The notes beneath the pieces were generated by a model. The model was not told the origin of the DNA. It saw nothing but the letters and a program-made list of their open reading frames with translations, and did no database searches. Source: CAYVVT01 sp964454335 (lineage in GTDB: Bacteria; Fidelibacterota; UBA8477; JABMPR01). Taken from it: 64,000 nt of DNA. Positions 42,674 through 51,533 of this stretch are shown here, piece by piece (the first letter of the stretch is position 1; the number at the start of each line of letters is the position of its first letter). Location of the stretch: positions 1 to 64,000 of the forward strand of contig CAYVVT010000016.1 of NCBI GenBank assembly GCA_964454335.1, in the 5' to 3' direction. The position numbers and the translations under genes are program-made.

Positions 42674-43900
42674 TTACCTTCTCTTCACATTTCTGAACCA
42701 TCGTTCATACAATTGTACACCGAACCGAAGTCTTGTTATCCATTCATCCGGATAATTGTCCACACTCGTCCGCTTGCCGATCTCGATGGCTGCATCTAAT
42801 CTGCTACGACCCTCCAGCAGTGGAATACCAATTCCACCCGTTGCAAAATACTCATAAATCAACTGTTCAGAAACAGGAGTTAAATAAAAATTCCTGGTGT
42901 AGAAACCGCTGCGCAGTTCAACGCGTTCGGTCCAACGCCTCGAGGCAGGATCATAGGCCTCGCGGATCAGACCAAGTTGGAACTCGCCAATTGACGTTGC
43001 CGACCAGCCTTCCGGAACAGCGAAGAAATTTGCTTCAGCAAAAGACTCATCAGTAAAGATGGTCTGACTCAATCCCGCCATCACCAGCAGCCTTTCACGG
43101 TACTGATAGCTGATACCGGCACCCAGTTGAATTGGCCAGTCAGTGAGTTCTTCCGAAAAGCCGAGGTCGGAATCCGTACCCGCCAATTGCACCCTGCCAT
43201 CGAAGACCGGTTTGTCCATAGGAATACCCACGGTGGCTCCCAACGCGATATCGGGTGTAAGCTGTGCCTGGATCCCCAGGTGGACGGCGCTGCCCAGAAT
43301 ATTCCCCTGGATACGGGTAATATCCTCATAACCGCCATCCACGACAGTACTGTCGTACTGGATCGTACTTTCGCGACGATAATAACCATTGATCAGGTCT
43401 GCACGTAGTCCCAGGCTGATGATGTCATTCAGCGCCCAACCAAAGCCGGCATAAAATCTCCAGGTGCCGCCACTGAGATCCTCAGTGACAGTGCCGAGTC
43501 CTGTTTCCGTTTCAAGGTATGAGGCCATGTTTGTGATCGGCTCCAGACCGAGCGAAAATCCCAGATTCTGTCCCACCGGCAAACCAATCTGCATCTGACT
43601 GAATCCGCTCTGATTCAGAATAAAGGGAGAACCAGCTGACCCTCCCACCGACTCTGGATCCAGCAGTTGATATCGGGTGCTGCTGCTGCTCATTCTGAAA
43701 TAGACACGATTGAGATGGTGCCAGGCTGCAGCATTCGAGTTCAACAGGGTTGTGCTGTCACGCAAAGCACTCGTAGCGTAGCCCACACCTGCATCATAAA
43801 CAGAGGGCATCGTTACAAAATTACCATAACCGACACGATGATAAAGGGATTGACCAAATGCCGCTATACTGATGACGAGAAGCAGGATCAGGCGTGTCAT
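42674..43900 (-). CDS. FadL/PorV-like outer-membrane barrel protein
   Basis: This 408-aa protein has a signal peptide (LILLLVISIAAFGQ). TMPSVYDAGVGYATSALRDSTTLLNSNAAAWHHLNRVYFRM matches the N-terminal pattern of FadL/PorV-type barrels in FCB bacteria, and the rest alternates beta strands with Gly/Tyr (FYAGFGWALNDIISLGLRADLINGYY). The start overlaps the upstream lipoprotein stop by 4 nt. Role unknown; a transport or secretion pore is possible. Confidence 0.75.
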   Translation of the reverse strand: MTRLILLLVISIAAFGQSLYHRVGYGNFVTMPSVYDAGVGYATSALRDSTTLLNSNAAAWHHLNRVYFRMSSSSTRYQLLDPESVGGSAGSPFILNQSGFSQMQIGLPVGQNLGFSLGLEPITNMASYLETETGLGTVTEDLSGGTWRFYAGFGWALNDIISLGLRADLINGYYRRESTIQYDSTVVDGGYEDITRIQGNILGSAVHLGIQAQLTPDIALGATVGIPMDKPVFDGRVQLAGTDSDLGFSEELTDWPIQLGAGISYQYRERLLVMAGLSQTIFTDESFAEANFFAVPEGWSATSIGEFQLGLIREAYDPASRRWTERVELRSGFYTRNFYLTPVSEQLIYEYFATGGIGIPLLEGRSRLDAAIEIGKRTSVDNYPDEWITRLRFGVQLYERWFRNVKRR

Positions 43901-45039
43901 GGTGCCACCACCTTTGAGGATGTCACCTCAATATCTGCGAAGGAGCCAGCCGCCTTGGAAAATGCCAGGTAGCTGGGTTTCCGCGCCCGGTTGCCTGTAC
44001 GCAACTCCACAACAAATGAGTCAGCGTGTGCATCCACCGCGTCCTGCAACAAGCCACGGATGTCGTTCAACTTGTCGTTGAAGTCAGCATCTAAGAAGAT
44101 CGTTGATGTGATATCCGTTTCAGGATCCTTGACCCGGATCACGAACTCCCTGGTACTGTCGTCCGGTGAGGTTGCATATATCTTGGACCTGAGCGTGTCA
44201 GGTGCCAGAGCAATCCTGCTGCGGATCATATGACGCAGTGTATCCACGTTGGAACCCCATTCTCCCAGATGAAAGCCGAATCCCAGATAATCACCCGACA
44301 ATTGCTTTATATACCAGAAATTCGAATGGTCAAATGCACCGGGTTGTTCATGCATTACACCATCCATAATGCCCGCCCACTCATTATGGATAAAGGTACT
44401 GTCGCCGACATTGATGGAATCGGGTTCCAGATATGGCGTGCTGTGGACGAATGTGATCCTCGGGCGGTAGGTGGATGAAACCCCGTAGACTGCCGTCAGA
44501 TGACCATTGCCTGCTGCAGTTACGCCAATCTGGATGGTCGTATCATAGTTGGCGAGAAAAGTGGTGTCCAGTGGCAGATGCCAAGTGGGTCGGGTTCCCT
44601 TGATGGGATAAGTGCTCGAATGGAGTTCAGGACCCGGATTGCTCAAAGGATCGAATTCTATGCCCTGGATATCATGGAATGTGAATATAGCGGAATCCTG
44701 TTCCAGTGTATCAGCTGGGTCGTCGGGAAAGGAATTCGCCAGAGTCAGCACAACATACACACTGTCCAGTGTTGATACATTCCAGAACGAATCCGGGTAA
44801 CTTATGGTAAAGCTGAACCCAGCGACGTAGTCTGAAGTTTGCCCAGCGTACACGATGTCCGTTGCATCCCAGTGAACGGTATCAATTGCACTAATGATGG
44901 ATTGGTCGTCCATCCTTAATGTATCCATTGATACTGCAAAGGGATTCTCCACCAGACCGTCTGAGCGCATGGCCTGTGGATCCTCGCAGCTAAAAATCAG
45001 CAGGCTGCCTAAAACCAGCCAAATCCCAACAATTCTCAT
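43897..45039 (-). CDS. Envelope lipoprotein (DUF4270-like position), unknown
   Basis: This 380-aa protein starts at MRIVGIWLVLGSLLIFSCED (ATG at 45039, preceded by AGAGGAAC), a lipoprotein signal. The body is beta-rich with many Asp/Thr and DTV motifs. It lies after a stand-alone starch-synthase N-domain protein. In Bacteroidetes, as I recall, that protein is often beside a DUF4270 lipoprotein of similar size, so this may be the counterpart; sequence similarity is not clear to me. A terminator-like hairpin lies 13 nt before the start. Confidence 0.6.
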   Translation of the reverse strand: MRIVGIWLVLGSLLIFSCEDPQAMRSDGLVENPFAVSMDTLRMDDQSIISAIDTVHWDATDIVYAGQTSDYVAGFSFTISYPDSFWNVSTLDSVYVVLTLANSFPDDPADTLEQDSAIFTFHDIQGIEFDPLSNPGPELHSSTYPIKGTRPTWHLPLDTTFLANYDTTIQIGVTAAGNGHLTAVYGVSSTYRPRITFVHSTPYLEPDSINVGDSTFIHNEWAGIMDGVMHEQPGAFDHSNFWYIKQLSGDYLGFGFHLGEWGSNVDTLRHMIRSRIALAPDTLRSKIYATSPDDSTREFVIRVKDPETDITSTIFLDADFNDKLNDIRGLLQDAVDAHADSFVVELRTGNRARKPSYLAFSKAAGSFADIEVTSSKVVAP

Positions 45040-45052
45040 AGTTCCTCTGATT

Positions 45053-45080
45053 AAAAAAGCCAAGCAGGAGCTGCTTGACC
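45053..45080 (-). terminator. Intrinsic terminator before the lipoprotein gene
   Basis: On the minus strand, CAAGCAG / CTC / CTGCTTG (45061-45077) is followed by GC and six Ts. It lies 40 nt after the upstream stop and only 13 nt before the next start codon. An extended -10 box (TGGTATAAC) lies just before the hairpin. Confidence 0.65.
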
Positions 45081-45120
45081 GGAATTCTTGTTATACCAAA
45101 CCTTTGAAAGATCTGTATGT

Positions 45121-45954
45121 TTAATTGTCCACGCCGAAAAAGGTTTCCAACTGGGTGCCTAAATTCTGCCAATTTTCGTCAGTATCTTCCTTCAAAGTAA
45201 AACCTTTTACTACCTTACCTGCATTCTTCAGTGATTTAGTGAATTTCTTGTTGGATGCAAGTTGTTTAGCAGGATCCTTGCCATCTGTTGATACTGCGAT
45301 CACTTCGTCGGCATACTGTGCCGCCAGACCCAGCAGATTATCCTTGAAATCCTTTAATTCGGCTGGATCCAGCCCTGCCATCTGCAGCTGCTTCTCGTCG
45401 ACCTTGCCCATTTCCTCAAAATTGACCAGGTTCAGGACAGTCTTCATATCGTGAAAGAATTCCTCGTCCTTGTAAACAGTCTTCAGCAGGACGGGTACCA
45501 GTGCCGTCGTCCAATCATTGCAGACGATGTAATCCGGCTGCCAGTAAAGGTATGTCAGGTTCTCCAGGGCGATCTTCGAGAAGAAGAAGAATTTCTCAGC
45601 ATTGCGGGTGTTATAGCGGTTTTCAGCCACCGTATACAGGGATTTGTTCTTTGATCCGAAGTACGGAGCATAATCCATAAAATACACCTGGACCTTTGTG
45701 TTAGGCACAAAGGCGGATTTGGCGGAGCCGATCAGCGTGTCGTTCTTGAAGGGGACTTCTATCTCCTTCAGTCTGATGACCTCGCGGATCACATAGCGTC
45801 TTTCACTGACGAAGCCGTACCGTGGAGTGAAGATCCGCAGATCCTGCTTCCGCTCCTGGAAATGAGCGGCAACTCGATTTGAGAATTGAGCCAGCGCAGT
45901 TGCTTCCGAGAACGGACTTACTTCCGCTGAGATAAAATAGATTCGCTTTGGCAT
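45121..45954 (-). CDS. Stand-alone starch/glycogen synthase N-terminal domain protein
   Basis: This 277-aa protein matches only the N-terminal Rossmann domain of GT5 synthases: RIYFISAEVSPFSEATALAQFSNRV, YFMDYAPYFG, PDYIVCNDWTTALVPVLLKTVY. The KxGGL substrate motif of GlgA is replaced by EATALAQF, and the whole ADP-glucose-binding C-terminal half is missing, so synthase activity is unlikely. Similar short proteins occur in Bacteroidetes, where they are labelled glycogen/starch synthase. A true GlgA is encoded at 11855-13300. It follows the CpoB-like gene in a cell-envelope neighbourhood. Confidence 0.75.
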   Translation of the reverse strand: MPKRIYFISAEVSPFSEATALAQFSNRVAAHFQERKQDLRIFTPRYGFVSERRYVIREVIRLKEIEVPFKNDTLIGSAKSAFVPNTKVQVYFMDYAPYFGSKNKSLYTVAENRYNTRNAEKFFFFSKIALENLTYLYWQPDYIVCNDWTTALVPVLLKTVYKDEEFFHDMKTVLNLVNFEEMGKVDEKQLQMAGLDPAELKDFKDNLLGLAAQYADEVIAVSTDGKDPAKQLASNKKFTKSLKNAGKVVKGFTLKEDTDENWQNLGTQLETFFGVDN

Positions 45955-45979
45955 GAGTTGATTTCTTTAATGTGGCGGA

Positions 45980-47125
45980 CTAACCGGTGGCAAGGATCTC
46001 ACGAACCCGATCCAGGTACGGACTGTCCGGAAACAGGTCGATGACTCTCTGGAGTTCCTGGAAACCGCGGGTCTTATCCCCCATGTTTATATATGAGTAG
46101 CCAATTTTGAATTGTGCCGCATCAGCCTTGTTGGTATCGGTGAAGTTCAGGACCTTTCTGAACTCTTCAACGGCACGGTCGTAGTCTTCCAGCGCATAAT
46201 AGCTTTCGCCGATCCAGTATTGGGCGTTGTCCGCATAATCATGACTGGGATCGTTCCTTAACAGCATCTGGAACTGATCAATGGCTGCCAGAAATTCTCT
46301 GTTCTGATAATTGCTCAGGGCATCTATGTAGTGCTGCTTGTAGGTCTCATAGTCCAGCTTGCCTGTACCGCTCGCCTGGGTTGGTGTTGGCGTGGGAGAT
46401 GTAGGTTGTACCTCACCGGGGGGCATGGCCATCAATTCATTGAATGCATTAGTAAGTGAAATGATCTTGTTCTCCAACAGGACCAGTTGTGACAGAATAT
46501 CATAGTTGGCGCTGTCCTGGACACGGGCATGCTGTTCCAGGGTGCGCAGATCAGCGTTGGTGGCCATAACCTGATCATTTACACCTAGCTGGTACTCCAA
46601 GATCGAGGAATCAAGCCGGCTGAACTGGGACTGGACCTCCAGGAGGTTGTTCTCCAATTCGTTGAGGTGTTCCGGTTGGACCATGGCGTACATGCTGTCC
46701 ACCTGGAACTGAGTAACTGCCAGCGCATCCTTCATGTTGCTCATGGATTGCCGCAGGGCAAGATTGGTGCTGTCTATCCTGAGCATTTTGATCTGCTGGA
46801 TCGAATCCATCCTGGCCTGCTCGCTGCTCAGCTCTGTGACCTTGGTATCCACGTTGCTGACCATCTGTTCCATATTGGATTTTGATTCCGCATTCAGACG
46901 GTACAGGTCCTCGAGCGTCTTGTGGTCTTCGTTATATGTCTCGCGCATGGCCTGGACTTCCGTAGAGAAGTCCTTCAGACGTTCTTCAAGGGCGGTCACT
47001 GTGCTATCGGTAGCCATTTGACTGCTTTGGAATTCTTCCTGGAGCCCTTTCGAGGACCCGCAACTGGAAAGCAGGAAAAGATTGGAGATGCTGATCAGGA
47101 GGAGGAGGAGAGCCGTTTTTTTCAT
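45980..47125 (-). CDS. CpoB/YbgF-like TPR lipoprotein
   Basis: This 381-aa protein starts at MKKTALLLLLISISNLFLLSSCGSS, a lipoprotein signal; the open frame begins 11 codons earlier but that part is not signal-like. Residues about 35-230 form a coiled coil. A Pro/Thr linker (QPTSPTPTPTQAS) leads to TPRs: YIDALSNYQNREFLAAIDQFQMLLRNDPSHDYADNAQYWIGESYYALEDYDRAVEEF. This is the YbgF/CpoB layout, linked to Tol-Pal and peptidoglycan synthesis. It lies next to rodA-mrdA, but no tol or pal gene is here. Confidence 0.82.
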   Translation of the reverse strand: MKKTALLLLLISISNLFLLSSCGSSKGLQEEFQSSQMATDSTVTALEERLKDFSTEVQAMRETYNEDHKTLEDLYRLNAESKSNMEQMVSNVDTKVTELSSEQARMDSIQQIKMLRIDSTNLALRQSMSNMKDALAVTQFQVDSMYAMVQPEHLNELENNLLEVQSQFSRLDSSILEYQLGVNDQVMATNADLRTLEQHARVQDSANYDILSQLVLLENKIISLTNAFNELMAMPPGEVQPTSPTPTPTQASGTGKLDYETYKQHYIDALSNYQNREFLAAIDQFQMLLRNDPSHDYADNAQYWIGESYYALEDYDRAVEEFRKVLNFTDTNKADAAQFKIGYSYINMGDKTRGFQELQRVIDLFPDSPYLDRVREILATG

Positions 47126-47167
47126 AGGAATTTGGATTCGTTCATGGGTTATAGACATACTGCAACA

Positions 47168-47195
47168 AATTTAACATCAGGCATTTACCGATCAA
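47168..47195 (-). promoter_or_regulatory. Possible promoter of the CpoB-like gene
   Basis: TTGATC (47190-47195) and TAAATT (47168-47173) on the minus strand are 16 nt apart, in the 111-nt gap between rodA and the CpoB-like gene. The predicted start gives a leader of about 35 nt for the ATG at 47125. Confidence 0.4.
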
Positions 47196-47236
47196 ACCCT
47201 ATAATTTCCTTTAGATTAGCGCAGTTGTTCTTGGTC

Positions 47237-48469
47237 TCAACCTACTGCGCGATAACTGGTTGACATATTGGAAGCCAGACCGATGAGCATCATGGACGTG
47301 ATCATGAATGAGCCTCCATAACTGATGAATGGCAAGGGTATCCCTGTTACCGGCATCAGGCCCACGATCATCCCGAGATTGACGAATGCATGGAAAACGA
47401 TAATGGCAGAGATACCGATGAGGACAACTGAATCGAAGCGGTATTTGGAACTGTAGGCCTGGTTGATCAGACGTGTGACGAGGAGGTAGAAAAAGGAGAT
47501 CACAATGGTTACCCCGACAAATCCGAATTCCTCACCGATCACTGTCATAACAAAATCGGTATGTTGTTCAGGAAGGAATTTCAGATGGGTCTGGGTTCCC
47601 TGACCGAAGCCTTTGCCGAAACCCCCACCAGAGCCGAAGGCTGTCAGCGACTGTGAGAGTTGGTAACCGGCACCTAGTGGATCTGCTTCTGCATCGATCA
47701 TGGATAGCAGACGTTGCTGCTGATAGGGTTTGAGAAGTCCCCATAGGAGGTTTGTCACTCCACCAAGGCCGACATTGACCACAAAATTCAGGACGCTGGT
47801 CCAGAATGGGAGTTTTCCCAAATAGAGTACCACAATGATGATGCCCATCCAGATGAAGAAGCTCAATGTCTGGAATGAAGCCAGCATGGATACCATGGGG
47901 GCCAGCAACAGGAAGAAATGCAGGGGTTTGATCCCGGCCCAGAAGATGACAACGATGAAAATCGCGATATACACCAATGCAGTTCCCAGATCTGGCTGCA
48001 GCAGTACCAGCAGCGTGGGAACCAATGTCATGGCCAGCGGTGTGATGATCTGCTTGATGCTTTGCAGTTTCCGCTCGTGGTCGGCAAAGTAGCGAGCCAG
48101 GCCCAGAAGCAGGAAGATCTTCATGAATTCTGATGGCTGCACTCCCAGTCCCCCAATGTTGATCCAGCGACTCACCCCGCTACCCCGTCCGGAGATGGCC
48201 AGGATCAGGAGTACCAGAAGGCTGATGCCATATCCGGCGTAAGTGAAATCGTGCAGGATCTTTCGAGGCAGCATGTATGTGGAAAGCAGCATGACCAGAC
48301 CCAGGACTACCCAGATGATCTGGCGCATGAAGTAACCCCGGACAAATTCCTGCTGAAATTCGATACTGTAGATGGCCAGCAGGCCGGTGAGGATCAAAAC
48401 AGTACTGAACGCAAGATAGAACCAGTCGAATTCAGCAATGCGCCCCATGATGTATTCACGGATCTTCAT
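47237..48469 (-). CDS. rodA: Rod-shape SEDS glycosyltransferase RodA
   Basis: This 410-aa membrane protein has about ten helices and SEDS motifs: RWINIGGLGVQPSEFMKIFLLLGLA, LLQPDLGTALVY, FGKGFGQGTQTHLKFLPEQHTDFVMTVIGEEFGF (catalytic loop region) and GLMPVTGIPLPFISYGGSFM. It polymerises glycan strands for the elongasome with PBP2. The ATG overlaps the mrdA stop by 4 nt. Confidence 0.95.
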   Translation of the reverse strand: MKIREYIMGRIAEFDWFYLAFSTVLILTGLLAIYSIEFQQEFVRGYFMRQIIWVVLGLVMLLSTYMLPRKILHDFTYAGYGISLLVLLILAISGRGSGVSRWINIGGLGVQPSEFMKIFLLLGLARYFADHERKLQSIKQIITPLAMTLVPTLLVLLQPDLGTALVYIAIFIVVIFWAGIKPLHFFLLLAPMVSMLASFQTLSFFIWMGIIIVVLYLGKLPFWTSVLNFVVNVGLGGVTNLLWGLLKPYQQQRLLSMIDAEADPLGAGYQLSQSLTAFGSGGGFGKGFGQGTQTHLKFLPEQHTDFVMTVIGEEFGFVGVTIVISFFYLLVTRLINQAYSSKYRFDSVVLIGISAIIVFHAFVNLGMIVGLMPVTGIPLPFISYGGSFMITSMMLIGLASNMSTSYRAVG

Positions 48470-50244
48470 ACAGCCATTCTTACGATCGCCCGCAGTGTGC
48501 GACCCAGGATCGGGGCAGCGATGCCCCCTCCTCCTCCTCCGTTCTCCACCAGAACTGCCCAGGCATAGGGTCTGTCCGGTGACAGTGAGAAACCGATGAA
48601 CCAGGCATGATCCTCACCGTGTGGATTCTGAGCGGTCCCGGTCTTGCCGTAGATCTCCCAATCCTTCTGACGGGCGGCTTTGGCTGTACCGTCAACCCCA
48701 TTGACCACAGCCCACATCGCTTCATGAATGAATGCCCAGGTGGAATCTGAGATCTCGAGCACCTGACGGGCAGAATAGACAGGTTCTTCAGCCGCCCGGC
48801 CATCCTTCTCCAGGATATCCTTCACCAGGTGTGGTGGTACAAGATCGCCTTTTCTGGCCAGCACACCGGCGAACTGTGCAAGTTGGAGAGGTGTTGCGAG
48901 GATATCCCCCTGTCCCACAACGATGTTCAGCAGATTGCCGCGTGTCCATTGACCTTCACCGTATTTCCGGTTCATATAGGTCGTGGTGGGGACCAGACCG
49001 CTGTTCTCCTCGGGCAGATCGATGCTGGTTGACAGGCCGAGTCCGCATTGCTGGGCAACTGAGGCCCATTCATCGAGCCCGATATCCTGAATAAGGTTAT
49101 AGAAGTAGACGTTGCAAGATTGTTCAAGTGCCTTGTGAAGAGTCATCTTCCCGTGCCCGTGGCCCTTCCAACAACCGAATGACCGATTCCCCAGGCGATA
49201 GCTGCCCCGGCACACATACGTGCGTTCCCGGGCATCTTCGAAATGCTCCAGTGCATAGATCGCCGCGATGGGCTTAAGGGTTGATCCTGCTGGATAGAGT
49301 CCCTGAATGGTTCGGTCATAAAGCGGTTTCTTCGGGTCGCTGATCAGGCTCTGCCAGCGAGCTTCAGAGATCTTCCCTGACAGGAGTTCGAGATCATAAC
49401 CCGGCTTACTGGCATAGGCCAGGATCTCGCCAGATTCATAATTCAGGATAACTACTGATCCTGAGCTGTCTCCCAGTGCCTGCTCGGCACTGTATTGGAT
49501 CAATGGATCTATCGTAAGGACCAGATCCTTACCGGGTATGGGTTTGATCGGCAGCCTGTCGCCCATCTCACCGATTTCCTGGCCCAGGGCATTTACCTCG
49601 ATATATCGGAATCCTCTTTTACCATGCAGTTGGCGCTCATAGCCCTTTTCCACACCCTTCCAGCCCACTTGATCACCGGGCTGATAATCCAGTGTGGTTG
49701 AAAGACGCTGTAAATCGTCACGATTGATCTCCCGGGTGTAGCCAAGGACGTGTGAAAGATCCAGGTCCGTCACATAGCTGCGGATGGGTTCAATACTGTA
49801 TGTGATCCCGATAAGCTCCAATCGGTGCTCTTCCAGCCTAGAGATCTGGGAGAATGGTACCCGTCCAAAGACCTTTGCCGGCACAAAGCCACCGCGCCGG
49901 TTCTTGTCGATCCTCCGCTGGATCTCCGTCACCTCGACACCCATGATATCAGAAAGTCGGGATAGTGATTCAGGCCTTCGTTTCAGCTCGATGGGTATCA
50001 CTGAGACCGTATAGCTGGGAATGTTGTCCACCAGGATCTCACCACTGCTATCAAAAATGACACCTCTTGAAGCAGCAACGGGAACTGCACGAATATGATT
50101 GGAGGTGGCTTTCTCAGCGTAGGTCTCGTGCTGCACGATCATCAGGAAGTAATACCGGCCCAGGAGAGCGATCAGCAGGGTGGAAAGAAAGATATGCAGG
50201 ACCAGCGAACGCCAGCCTTCAACGATGTTCTTACCCTGCAGCAT
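48466..50244 (-). CDS. mrdA: Penicillin-binding protein 2
   Basis: This 592-aa transpeptidase has an N-terminal transmembrane helix (about 14-34), a pedestal domain (RGVIFDSSGEILVDNIPSYTVSV) and a transpeptidase domain with SxxK in AGSTLKPIAA, SCN in LEQSCNVYFY and KTG in YGKTGTAQNPHGEDHAWFIGF. It crosslinks peptidoglycan during rod elongation. It shares one base with mreD and is coupled to rodA. Confidence 0.96.
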   Translation of the reverse strand: MLQGKNIVEGWRSLVLHIFLSTLLIALLGRYYFLMIVQHETYAEKATSNHIRAVPVAASRGVIFDSSGEILVDNIPSYTVSVIPIELKRRPESLSRLSDIMGVEVTEIQRRIDKNRRGGFVPAKVFGRVPFSQISRLEEHRLELIGITYSIEPIRSYVTDLDLSHVLGYTREINRDDLQRLSTTLDYQPGDQVGWKGVEKGYERQLHGKRGFRYIEVNALGQEIGEMGDRLPIKPIPGKDLVLTIDPLIQYSAEQALGDSSGSVVILNYESGEILAYASKPGYDLELLSGKISEARWQSLISDPKKPLYDRTIQGLYPAGSTLKPIAAIYALEHFEDARERTYVCRGSYRLGNRSFGCWKGHGHGKMTLHKALEQSCNVYFYNLIQDIGLDEWASVAQQCGLGLSTSIDLPEENSGLVPTTTYMNRKYGEGQWTRGNLLNIVVGQGDILATPLQLAQFAGVLARKGDLVPPHLVKDILEKDGRAAEEPVYSARQVLEISDSTWAFIHEAMWAVVNGVDGTAKAARQKDWEIYGKTGTAQNPHGEDHAWFIGFSLSPDRPYAWAVLVENGGGGGGIAAPILGRTLRAIVRMAV

Positions 50245-50723
50245 CAGTCACTGCCGACCTTCAGGGTGAGAAAGCTCAGCACCAGCAGCACATAGGTATA
50301 AAAGGTCGAAGGGATCATGACCAGGAAGAATATCGTACCTACCGACCATTGAGAATCCTGCAGATATACGAGAATGGTCAAAGCGAAATACACCAGCAGG
50401 AATCCAAGATGAAGCAGGTATTGAAGCAGGATGGGGATCCTGCCTATCCTCACCTGGAAGAGACCCGACAGATAGCCGATGACCGTCAGGGCAAGTGAAG
50501 ACAAACCTATCAGTTGCGTCCCAGAGACAGCATCGTAGAGGAAACCGAATAAGAAGCCCAGCCAGATGGTCATGGTCTGGTTGGATTTCAATCCTGTATA
50601 GATGATGAAGATCACCAGAAAATTCGGCCCGATCCCGGCAATGTCGAGTTTGCCCTGCAGCATGATCTGAGCAATAAGCACAACGATGCCGATGAGTGGA
50701 TATTTGGCTGTCCTAATCATCAC
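50244..50723 (-). CDS. mreD: Rod shape-determining protein MreD
   Basis: This 159-aa membrane protein has about five helices. PNFLVIFIIYTGLKSNQTMTIWLGFLFGFLYDAVSGTQLIGLSSL matches the conserved MreD segment (GFxxGLxxDxxxxxxxGxxxL). It overlaps the end of mreC by 11 nt and lies in the mreBCD-mrdA-rodA order, which makes the call firm. Confidence 0.92.
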   Translation of the reverse strand: MMIRTAKYPLIGIVVLIAQIMLQGKLDIAGIGPNFLVIFIIYTGLKSNQTMTIWLGFLFGFLYDAVSGTQLIGLSSLALTVIGYLSGLFQVRIGRIPILLQYLLHLGFLLVYFALTILVYLQDSQWSVGTIFFLVMIPSTFYTYVLLVLSFLTLKVGSD

Positions 50724-51504
50724 GTCTCAAGATGAACACTTCCTCGATCCGGTTGAAATTGGAAGCAATATTGACTTTCACTGATTTGACATAATCCTCG
50801 ATGACAGGTGTAATATCTGAGACCCATCCGACAAAGATGTGCTCAGGATATATATCACTGAAGCCGGAGGTCACCACGGAGTCCCCGGCGATCACTGAAG
50901 CGTTCTTGGGGACATCCCGGATGGCATATCCTGCCCTTGGTGAGTAGCTGAGGATGCCCACATTCCGTGAGCGCATCTCCCTCACCGATACCCGGAAGTT
51001 CTTGTCATTGACCAACTGGACCAAAGCGGTATTCTCGCCCACGGCCACAACCTTGCCCACCAGTTGGGCTCGGGCATCGACCACGGCAGCAAGCAGGTCC
51101 ACGCCATCCCGGGCGCCCTGATCGATGGTGAGACTGCTCATGGTATGGCTGCCGGCGTTGGAAAGCACGTTGGCCGGAATGACATCAAAGCCCTTGATCT
51201 GCTTGAAACCCAAAGCCTGGCGCAAACGCTGATTCTCCTGCTCGAGGGTTTTCAGGCGGTTGAGCTCCAATTGTGCGGCGATATACTTCTTCTCCAGACT
51301 GCGATACTCGGATTCGATCTCGAAAATGGTTTCAAGCCATTGGAATGGGACGTACAGATACTCACTGCCATCGAGGAGGACGCCACGAACCCTCTGCATT
51401 GGAGCTGAATCTTCTGCAGCGATAATCATCAAAGACAGGATCATCGCGACCAGCAGATTCAGGATCGCTCGGTATTTCAGGAAAGGGCTAAGTGGTCGCG
51501 CCAA
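50713..51504 (-). CDS. mreC: Rod shape-determining protein MreC
   Basis: This 263-aa protein has a short cytoplasmic N-terminus, a transmembrane helix (about 13-28), a coiled coil (about 60-95) and two beta domains with ANVLSNAGSHTMSSLTIDQGARDGVDLLAAVVDARAQLVGKV and VVTSGFSDIYPEHIFVGWV, as is normal for MreC. It links MreB to the periplasmic elongasome. Confidence 0.94.
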   Translation of the reverse strand: MARPLSPFLKYRAILNLLVAMILSLMIIAAEDSAPMQRVRGVLLDGSEYLYVPFQWLETIFEIESEYRSLEKKYIAAQLELNRLKTLEQENQRLRQALGFKQIKGFDVIPANVLSNAGSHTMSSLTIDQGARDGVDLLAAVVDARAQLVGKVVAVGENTALVQLVNDKNFRVSVREMRSRNVGILSYSPRAGYAIRDVPKNASVIAGDSVVTSGFSDIYPEHIFVGWVSDITPVIEDYVKSVKVNIASNFNRIEEVFILRRDD

Positions 51505-51533
51505 ACTGCAGACCTTCTGGAGTTAGTTCGTGA

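Noticed and set aside
45053..45080. Treating this terminator as a riboswitch like the one before the PorV gene
   Set aside because: I found no upstream sequence that could pair with its arms, and the space between the preceding stop and the hairpin is only about 40 nt.
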